A stretch of 12,516 nt of DNA from JBBRLG01 sp038231495 (GTDB lineage Bacteria; Planctomycetota; Planctomycetia; Gemmatales; Gemmataceae): assembly GCA_038231495.1 (NCBI GenBank), contig JBBRLG010000180.1, forward strand, positions 1 through 12,516. The letters are read 5' to 3'. Each line of letters opens with the position of its first letter. The stretch's first letter is position 1. The position numbers and the translations under genes were made by a program. The notes under the pieces are model-generated. The model was not told where the DNA came from and ran no database searches. It worked only from the letters and a program-made list of their open reading frames with translations. Of this stretch, positions 6,703-12,516 are shown piece by piece.

Positions 6703-7237
6703 AGGAGCGGTGCCGCATGCGGCTTTGCGCAAAGCCCCAAGCGGCGTGCCGCGGGAAGGGACTCCCGATCCGCATTGTAACCGCGAAATCTTTTCGATAG
6801 CTTGGGCGGTAGCCGGCGTCTATACTTACAACGGTCATTCGTCGGTTCGCCCCGATCGACGGCGCAAGGGTCCGGGAACCAACCGTTCCAGCTATGATGC
6901 GAATTGTTCGGAGCGTGCGACGCTCTTTGCCGCAAACGTGCGACCAGCTGCCGGAGACCGGCCCTCACGGGTCCGGCCTCGCGGCTCCCCCTTTCGGTAC
7001 ACTTTTTGCTTGCACACACTCTCCCCGCCGACACCAAGAATTCACCGGAAATTGCTAGGCGCATGAAACAATACATCGCATGATAAGAGTCGAGTGGGAG
7101 GAAACGGGTCCCGGCCCCGGCCGCGAAGGTGTAACCTTGCAGCCCGGTTCGGTGTCCCAAACGCAAGCGCCGCGCCGGCGGCGGACGCCGGCTTCCCCTG
7201 AACGCTGCCACCGAAGGATCGCTACCGAGGGAACTCG
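6703..7237. other. 535-base intergenic region upstream of the helicase gene
   Basis: After the repeat at 6712-6745 there is no convincing gene. A TATACT hexamer at 6821-6826 is the best plus-strand -10 candidate but has no good -35 and would leave a leader of about 400 bases. A small hairpin, GAGCGT/ACGCTC, lies at 6911-6925. A short ORF at 6894 lacks a ribosome site. The helicase ribosome site, AGGGA, is at 7228-7232, five bases before its ATG. Confidence 0.5.
6712..6745. repeat. palindromic repeat, copy 4 (degenerate)
   Basis: The left arm GCCGCATGCGGCTTTGC (6712-6728) abuts a right arm (6729-6745) that matches with two mismatches. It starts 9 bases past the stop of the transglutaminase-like gene and is the most decayed copy in the window. 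Confidence 0.75.
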
Positions 7238-10200
7238 ATGACTCAACGGGAACGGCAAACGCCAGACGCGGGGTCTGCTGCGCCCGCCTGCGCCGCCGAC
7301 CCTGCCGCGCCTGTCGCCCCGCCGCTCGCCGGCCCGCCCGCCGCTGCCCGCAACGGCGTCGGCGGCTTGTGGGAAGACCTGTTCCACCGCGCCTCCCCCG
7401 GCCAACAACAAGACCTCCTTGCCCTCGCCGGCCGCCAGGGCATCGTCTACGCGCACCAGGTCGCCGTCGGCGAGAACGGCAACGGTGCCGCTCGCGCAAC
7501 CCGCCGGACCCTCCTGCCCGCGCTGCTCAACGGCCAGACCAAAGAACTTGAAGCCGTCCGCCCGTCGCCGTTGGAAACGGTTGATGCCGCCCTCGACCCC
7601 TGGCAACGCGCGGCTGTCGCCCGCGCCGTGCAGACGCCCGACATCTGCCTGATCCAGGGCACACCCGGCACCGGCAAGTCGCGCGTCATTGCCGAAATAC
7701 TCCTCCAGGCGGCGCGGCGCGGCGAGCGCGTGCTGTTCGTCGCCCCGGCGGCGGCCGCGCTGGACCGCGTGCTGGAACAACTGGCCGGCAACGACGCGGT
7801 TTGCGCGGTGCGCTGCCCGGCCGGTGACGAAGTCTTTGACGCCCTGCCCGCGTGCATCCGCCGACAGACGGTCGCGGAACGGCAGCGCTATTTTCAGGAA
7901 CACACGTTACCGACGGCCCGGCAAGCGGCGGACGCGGCCCGCACGCGCTGGGAAGAAACGCAAAAGCTCGAAACCGCCTTCGCCGAACTCGACACCTTGC
8001 TGGCCGCAAACCACCGGATCGTGGATGAACGAACGGTTCTGGACGAACGGCGGGCCGGCCTGGCCGCGGCGGTCGCCGCCGAGTTGACCAGTCCCCCGAC
8101 CGACGGCACGCCTGCCCCTCTTGCCGCCCAACGGGCCGAGTTCGCGCGGCGGCGTGACACGGCGGTCGTAGACCTCGACACCCGACTGACCGTCCGTCGT
8201 ACCGACCGCGACAAGTGCCAGGCCGAGTGCGACCGGCTGACGGCGGAACTGGCACCGTTGACGCCGTTGCTCGAAGCCCGGCAGCACAACCGCTGGTGGT
8301 CCGGGGTGTGGTGGCGCGCGCGCAACGAGAAGGATTTGGCTCCGCGCGTCGAACAACGCCAGGCACGCCACCAGGCGCTCGCACGGGAAGTCGCGGCGGT
8401 CCAGCAGGACGTGGACAAACTCCAGGCCGAACGGCGGCAGGTGGACGAGCAATTCCTGGCGGACGAAACCCGCCTGCGCGACGGCGAAGTGACCCGCCGG
8501 CAAAACGAAATCGACGCGCAATTGAGCGCCCTCTCGGCCGAACAACAGCAGCTCGAGGTGCGCCGCCAACAGATCGCGCCGGCCATCGATGGCGTTGCGC
8601 AGGGCGACAGGACCCCGGCGGCGCTGTCAGCCGCGCGGGAGCGCTGGGCCGAACGCCTCCGGGCTGACCGGCAACAACACGAGTGTGCCGCCGCCTGGGC
8701 GGGCGGTGTCGCGGACGCGCTGGCGACCCTGCCGCAACGGCTGACGGCGTGCGCCAACGTCGTCGCCGCCGTCACGACGGCGCTGGCCGCCGACCCGCAC
8801 TTCGGCGACCGTTCCGGTATCGCGTTCGACCTGCTCGTGCTGGACGAAGCCGAACAAGTCACGGAATCCGAGTTCGTCAACCTCGCCCGCCGGAGCAGCC
8901 GTTGGGTGCTCGTCGGCCAGCCCGTGCCGGACGTGGACGGCCCCGCCGTTTTTCCGCGGCGCGCCCACCCCGCCAAGCCGCTGCGGCCCGCGGCGCTGCG
9001 GCCCGGATTCTTCCAACGACTATGGAACACGCTGCACGGCGACCCGCGCCGCCTGCCCTACGTTTGGGCGTGGCGCGACGGCCGGCTGAGTTGCTGCCTG
9101 CACGCCGTCCCGGCGGACCACCGGCCTTATTTGGAGACCGAGGGCGTCGCCGACCGCCCCGAAATCGAACTGAGCATCGTCGCCCCGCCGCGGCGGCCGT
9201 CCTACCTCGCCGAAGTCGTCTTCCCCGCCGCGATGACGATTCACGAGGCCAAGGAGTACATCTACCGCGAACTGGGCGAACTCTCGGTGCAGGCGCACGG
9301 CCACAGCCTGCGCTGGTCCGAGAGCAACGACCACCTGACCTTGCACCTGGCCGCGGCCGCCGACGCCGCCGCCGCTGCGGTGCCGGTGGCGCTGGAGCCG
9401 GGGGTTTGCGAACTGGTCGGCCCGTTGCCTGCCGCCCGCGACGGTGCCGCACCCTGGCACACCTGCGGCCTGACGTTCGAGCGCGCGGCCGGTTGGACGC
9501 CCGACCGTGCCGTCCGCTGGGTGGAGACAAACCTCAAGACGCGCGACCTGGGCCGCACCGCTTTCCTGGCCACGCCCTACCGCATGAACGCCCGCCTGGC
9601 GCAGGTACTCGACGACCTCCTATTCGACGAGTTAAACTCTCTCGATTGTGCTCGTTACGCGGGTTTGTCCCACGACGCCGGCACCGCGCCGGTCGAGTTC
9701 GTGGCCGTGCCGGCCGGCTTCAACGACATTGAGCCTCCGCGGCACGGCGAGGCGGACGGCGGCTGGGGCGGCGTCGGCACGGCGGTGGCGACCCGACCGC
9801 GCGCCGTCAAGGGCGGCGCCGGCCTGGAGATCGACCTGGCCGACCCCCCGCGCCGGCTCGACCCGCTGCCCCCGGAGTTGCGCCCCCTGCTGCCCGCCGC
9901 GGGGCTGGTCAATTACATCGAAGCCCAGGCGGTCGTCCGCGCCCTCGAACAGCTCGTCGCCGACCCGGCCCTGCGCTACGCCGGCGCCAACCGCCCCGTC
10001 GCGCCGTGCGAACAGACGGCGGCGGACGGCTCCTGTGTCGCCGCCGCGGGTTGCACGCCGCAAAGCCACTGCCCCGTCGTCGCCGTCGTGGCCCTGTATC
10101 CGGCCCAGGCCGCGCTCTTGGCCCACTTGATCCGGCAAAACCCGGCCCTGGCCGACGGCGGCGTGCGCGTCGAAGTCGGCTCGCCGACTACCTTCCGGCA

Positions 10201-10498
10201 ACGCGAATGCCTCGTGGCTCTCGTCAGCCTGACGCGCAGCCACGCGCACCGCGCGGTGAGTTTCGGCGATTACCCCCAGGCGCTGGCGCTGGCGCTGACC
10301 CGCGCCGCGGGCCGCGTCGTGCTCTTCGGCGACCCCGGCACGCTGCTGCGGCGCAGCCCGTGGCCGGGCGAGATCGACCAGCTGGACGAAGCCGACGCCC
10401 TGCGCGAGCGCGACCTGACCGGGCGGCTGGTGCGGTACCTCCAGGGCCAGGGCGCGCACGCCCACGCCTTCCAACTCCGGGAAGGTAACGGCCCATGA
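7238..10498 (+). CDS. divergent superfamily 1 (UPF1/DNA2-like) helicase-ATPase
   Basis: A 1086-residue SF1 helicase-like protein. After a Pro/Ala-rich N-terminus come a Q-motif-like DPWQRAAVARAV (Gln123), Walker A GTPGTGKS at 141-148, and Walker B DEAEQ at 536-540. The 390 residues between them contain a long Gln/Arg/Glu-rich coiled coil (about 225-460) with a tryptophan cluster, RWWSGVWWRAR, at 352-362. Motif III is VGQPVPD (559-565) in place of the usual GDxxQ. A segment of about 300 residues follows that I cannot assign, with a cysteine cluster at 924, 933, 939 and 945. Then come motif IV-like VVALYPAQAALL, motif V-like TTFRQRE (984-990, usual FQGxE altered) and motif VI ALTRAAGRVVLFGDP with Arg1022. 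Intact ATP-binding motifs suggest a nucleic-acid-dependent ATPase; unwinding activity is uncertain. AGGGA lies 5 bases before the ATG. The stop overlaps the next gene as ATGA. Confidence 0.82.
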   Translation: MTQRERQTPDAGSAAPACAADPAAPVAPPLAGPPAAARNGVGGLWEDLFHRASPGQQQDLLALAGRQGIVYAHQVAVGENGNGAARATRRTLLPALLNGQTKELEAVRPSPLETVDAALDPWQRAAVARAVQTPDICLIQGTPGTGKSRVIAEILLQAARRGERVLFVAPAAAALDRVLEQLAGNDAVCAVRCPAGDEVFDALPACIRRQTVAERQRYFQEHTLPTARQAADAARTRWEETQKLETAFAELDTLLAANHRIVDERTVLDERRAGLAAAVAAELTSPPTDGTPAPLAAQRAEFARRRDTAVVDLDTRLTVRRTDRDKCQAECDRLTAELAPLTPLLEARQHNRWWSGVWWRARNEKDLAPRVEQRQARHQALAREVAAVQQDVDKLQAERRQVDEQFLADETRLRDGEVTRRQNEIDAQLSALSAEQQQLEVRRQQIAPAIDGVAQGDRTPAALSAARERWAERLRADRQQHECAAAWAGGVADALATLPQRLTACANVVAAVTTALAADPHFGDRSGIAFDLLVLDEAEQVTESEFVNLARRSSRWVLVGQPVPDVDGPAVFPRRAHPAKPLRPAALRPGFFQRLWNTLHGDPRRLPYVWAWRDGRLSCCLHAVPADHRPYLETEGVADRPEIELSIVAPPRRPSYLAEVVFPAAMTIHEAKEYIYRELGELSVQAHGHSLRWSESNDHLTLHLAAAADAAAAAVPVALEPGVCELVGPLPAARDGAAPWHTCGLTFERAAGWTPDRAVRWVETNLKTRDLGRTAFLATPYRMNARLAQVLDDLLFDELNSLDCARYAGLSHDAGTAPVEFVAVPAGFNDIEPPRHGEADGGWGGVGTAVATRPRAVKGGAGLEIDLADPPRRLDPLPPELRPLLPAAGLVNYIEAQAVVRALEQLVADPALRYAGANRPVAPCEQTAADGSCVAAAGCTPQSHCPVVAVVALYPAQAALLAHLIRQNPALADGGVRVEVGSPTTFRQRECLVALVSLTRSHAHRAVSFGDYPQALALALTRAAGRVVLFGDPGTLLRRSPWPGEIDQLDEADALRERDLTGRLVRYLQGQGAHAHAFQLREGNGP

Positions 10499-11511
10499 TC
10501 GTCGGCGGGACGTGGCTTTTTCCCCCCGGCCGGGCGCTCGGCGGCTGGTGGCGCGACCTTTCTCCCCGCCGGCCGCAACGCCTTTGGTTTACCCACCTTT
10601 TGCTGCACCGCGTCGAAGCCCTCGCCGAGGTTAAGCACGCCCACCGACTCGACCCCGTTCAAAACGCCCTCCTCTGCCTGTTGGCCGGCCCGGCCACCGT
10701 GGTGCCGGAACAACTCCGCGTCGATCGCCAACTCCTGGCGCGGTGGTTGCACGCCCTCATCGACCAGGGGTTAGTGCGGTCGAACGGCCAGGGTTGGGAG
10801 CCGACGGACGCGGGTCAGACGGCGGCGCGGACGGGCGCGTTTACGCAACCGGGACGCGAGCGGCGGACGTTTTATTTCGTGGACCAGCGCGAGGCCCAAC
10901 GGCCGGCGCACTTCCTGCACCTGGCGCGGCCCGCGCTGCCGTACCCGACGCCGGCCGCCGATTGGCACTTCGACCCAAGCTGGCTCGAAGACTGCCCGCG
11001 CCGCCCGGCGGAGTGGAAACGCACGCACCAGTTCCCGGCCGACGTCGAGGCCATCATCGTCGGCCCGCCCGACCACGCCATACCGTCCTGGCGCGAGGTG
11101 GTGCTGGACCGTCCCGAACACTTGCCGGTAGCGATCGTCCGCACCGCCGGCGGCGTGCAAGGCTTTCAGACGCAGGCGGAGGATTGGAAGCTGCGTGCCG
11201 ACGAGCCGGTCTTCGCGCTCGGTGACGACTGGGAGGCGGTGTTGCCCGACCTGGCCGCGGAGCCGCCGCCGGATGCGTGGCGGTCGGCCTGGCAGGCGTG
11301 GTGCCGGCAGCGCGGCGTACCCCCGGTGGACGCGGACCTGTGTAGCGTGGAACGGCGGGATCATTACTTGGAAGTGCGGGCGCCGAAGCGGGTGGCCGAC
11401 CGGCTCAAGGCCATGCGCGGCGACGGCCCGCACAGCGAAACGTGGCTGCTGGCCGGCACGGGCCGGACGCGGGCGGCGGTTTGTTTGAAGGTGGTGGAGG
11501 GTGGCGGGTGA
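10495..11511 (+). CDS. winged-helix protein coupled to the helicase, function unknown
   Basis: A 338-residue protein I do not recognise as a family. Residues about 52-107 look like a winged helix-turn-helix: LDPVQNALLCLLAG, then a recognition-helix-like RQLLARWLHALIDQGLVR and a wing GQGWEPTDAG. The N-terminus is Trp-rich and basic (GGWWRDLSPRRPQRLWF). The C-terminal two thirds, with RRTFYFVDQ at about 122-130 and a region of short strands, has no motif I can name; there is no signal peptide or membrane segment. Its ATG overlaps the helicase stop by four bases (ATGA), so translation is coupled and a joint role is likely. The partner could be a DNA-binding specificity subunit or a regulator of the helicase; this is inference. 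The unit ends at an intrinsic terminator about 65 bases downstream. Confidence 0.75.
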   Translation: MIVGGTWLFPPGRALGGWWRDLSPRRPQRLWFTHLLLHRVEALAEVKHAHRLDPVQNALLCLLAGPATVVPEQLRVDRQLLARWLHALIDQGLVRSNGQGWEPTDAGQTAARTGAFTQPGRERRTFYFVDQREAQRPAHFLHLARPALPYPTPAADWHFDPSWLEDCPRRPAEWKRTHQFPADVEAIIVGPPDHAIPSWREVVLDRPEHLPVAIVRTAGGVQGFQTQAEDWKLRADEPVFALGDDWEAVLPDLAAEPPPDAWRSAWQAWCRQRGVPPVDADLCSVERRDHYLEVRAPKRVADRLKAMRGDGPHSETWLLAGTGRTRAAVCLKVVEGGG

Positions 11512-11573
11512 TTTTTTCCCACCCGTTTGAATAACCCCGGCCGCCGTCTCGTCCAGCATTGAGTCACAAGGAG

Positions 11574-11599
11574 AGGCCCCTACCCGAAGGGGCTTTTTT
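11574..11599 (+). terminator. intrinsic terminator of the helicase unit
   Basis: GCCCCT (11576-11581) pairs with AGGGGC (11588-11593) around the loop ACCCGA, extended by one G-U pair, and is followed by TTTTTT (11594-11599). It lies about 65 bases past the stop of the winged-helix gene in the correct orientation. Confidence 0.85.
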
Positions 11600-11655
11600 G
11601 CCGCTTGCGGTTTTGCGCTCAGTCGCTTGCGGCTTTGCGCTCAGCCGCAAGCGGC
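11600..11655. repeat. palindromic repeat, copy 5, with tandemly duplicated left arm
   Basis: Two 22-base units (11600-11621 and 11622-11643, two mismatches) each carry the left arm, followed by a single right arm GCCGCAAGCGGC (11644-11655). Either left arm can pair with it. It starts right after the plus-strand terminator and ends 5 bases from the stop of the minus-strand response regulator, so it sits at the 3' end of that convergent transcript. Confidence 0.85.
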
Positions 11656-11660
11656 AATTG

Positions 11661-12380
11661 TCATCCCCGTTGCACCGTGTCGAACAATTCGCTCATCTTC
11701 ATACCCAGGCCGAGACAGATGCGGTAAAGTGTCTCGATCGACGCCGAGTTTTTACCCAGCTCGATTTGCGACAGGTAGCCCAGCGACACGCCGGTGCGCT
11801 TGGCCATCTCCGCCAGGGTCAGGCCCAGCGACTTGCGGCGCTCCCGGATGGCGTTGCCCAGCGACTCGCGCAGGGCCGTCTCCGACATGCGCAACAGGCC
11901 GCGACTTTCCAGGCAGCGCGTCACGATGCGCTGCAAATGCGCAATTTGGAACGGCTTGGTCAGGTAGTCGTAGGTCCGCGCCCGCAGGCAGTTCAGGGCC
12001 GAGTCGATCGACGGGTAGGCGGTGACGACGATGATGCTGGTGTCCGTCTGATACTCGCGGATCCATTCGAGTACCTGCGCGGTTTCCAGTCCGGGAATGA
12101 CGTAATCGAGGATGATGACGTGGTACGCCTGCCGGCGCAACACCGCCTCCATCTCGGTCGGGTCGTGGATGGCATCGACCTTGTAATCGCCGGGAGCCAG
12201 CGCCGCCTGCATGACTCGGCAGACCTGTTGGTCGTCGTCGAGCACGAGGATGCGCACCTCGCTGGCACAATACAGGCCGTTGATCTCCTGGGGGCGCTTC
12301 TGCGCCTCGTTCGGTAGTTCGTCCGCGACGGCCACCCCGGGGTCGGACGGCGGCTCGCCGTTTTGTATGCGTAAGCTCAC
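11661..12380 (-). CDS. response regulator with XRE-type HTH output domain
   Basis: A 239-residue two-component response regulator. After a 40-residue Pro/Glu-rich leader, a CheY-like receiver domain spans about 42-160: acidic cluster Asp48-Asp50, phosphoacceptor Asp92 in VIILDYVIPG, Thr120 in IIVVTAY and Lys142 in YLTKPF. A Cro/C1 (XRE) helix-turn-helix follows at about 175-233, including LTLAEMAKRTGVSLGYLSQI. Receiver-XRE fusions are much rarer than receiver fusions to OmpR-, NarL- or NtrC-type outputs. It should be a phosphorylation-controlled transcription factor; targets and kinase are not visible. The start is GTG at 12380, supported by AAGGGAG nine bases upstream; a GTG at codon 42 would give a bare receiver start but has only a poorly placed site. 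It converges on the helicase unit, so it is not in that operon. Confidence 0.88.
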   Translation of the reverse strand: MSLRIQNGEPPSDPGVAVADELPNEAQKRPQEINGLYCASEVRILVLDDDQQVCRVMQAALAPGDYKVDAIHDPTEMEAVLRRQAYHVIILDYVIPGLETAQVLEWIREYQTDTSIIVVTAYPSIDSALNCLRARTYDYLTKPFQIAHLQRIVTRCLESRGLLRMSETALRESLGNAIRERRKSLGLTLAEMAKRTGVSLGYLSQIELGKNSASIETLYRICLGLGMKMSELFDTVQRG

Positions 12381-12440
12381 TTCAGAAAACTCCCTTCTGA
12401 TTGCCCCTCAGCTCTCTGTTCTCCGCGTCGGGCGGGATCG

Positions 12441-12468
12441 GGTGTCGGGTGTCGGGTGTCGGGTGTCG
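12441..12468. repeat. heptamer tandem repeat GGTGTCG x4
   Basis: Four perfect head-to-tail copies of GGTGTCG, about 60 bases upstream of the response-regulator start. Short heptamer arrays of this type are prone to copy-number change. Confidence 0.9.
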
Positions 12469-12484
12469 GAAGACGGAACATAAA

Positions 12485-12516
12485 TAGCTGTTAGCTGTCA
12501 GCTATTAGCTGTCAGC
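12485..12516. repeat. heptamer tandem repeat TAGCTGT-type, cut by window end
   Basis: Successive 7-base units read TAGCTGT, TAGCTGT, CAGCTAT, TAGCTGT and a partial CAGC. The array runs off the window, so its length is unknown. The unit length equals that of the neighbouring GGTGTCG array although the sequences are unrelated. Confidence 0.8.

Noticed and set aside
5185..6732. 515-codon minus-strand ORF opposite the transglutaminase-like gene
   Set aside because: Antisense shadow with a biased composition and no motif; the plus strand carries a full catalytic triad and signal peptide.
6894..7061. Small plus-strand ORF beginning with two ATG codons
   Set aside because: No ribosome site and no recognisable sequence; about 55 codons.
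6585..7499. 304-codon minus-strand ORF spanning the intergenic region before the helicase
   Set aside because: Runs through a palindromic repeat and antisense to two real genes, with an Arg/Gly-rich low-complexity translation.
7894..9030. Minus-strand ORFs opposite the helicase
   Set aside because: Ser/Arg/Ala-rich shadow translations with no domain; the plus strand carries ordered helicase motifs.

Overview
The window looks like chromosomal DNA from a high-GC planctomycete, most likely of the Gemmataceae. The basis is the GC-rich coding bias, planctomycete-style housekeeping genes (a long BamD-like lipoprotein behind recO, an orphan ParA, a secreted transglutaminase-like protein) and many short palindromic GCCGCTTGCGGC-type repeats between genes. 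The taxonomic call is inference; there is no rRNA gene to confirm it.

Left part (about 86-4824, all on the minus strand, so read right to left): an unrecognised 203-residue protein, an orphan ParA ATPase with a plausible promoter, the YbeY endoribonuclease, a 421-base gap with four C/G-rich hairpin elements, then recO and a BamD-like TPR lipoprotein as a tight pair. These are mainly core functions: chromosome or cargo partitioning, rRNA maturation, recombinational repair, and outer-membrane assembly or cell-envelope TPR scaffolding.

Middle (4825-7237): a divergent intergenic region with two perfect palindromes and -10-like hexamers, then a plus-strand exported protein with a complete Cys-His-Asp transglutaminase-like triad, then 535 bases without a convincing gene.

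Right part (7238-11511, plus strand): a two-gene unit joined by an ATGA overlap. It encodes a 1086-residue divergent superfamily 1 helicase/ATPase with a long coiled-coil insertion, a cysteine cluster and degenerate motifs III and V, followed by a 338-residue protein with a winged-helix domain. The unit ends at a clear intrinsic terminator. This pair is the best candidate for an undescribed system; its function cannot be read from the sequence.

Far right (11661-12380, minus strand, convergent with the helicase unit): a response regulator with an XRE-type helix-turn-helix output domain and a GTG start. Upstream of it lie two short heptamer tandem arrays, the second cut by the window edge. The first 70 bases of the window are nearly pure C/G and may be a low-quality contig end.
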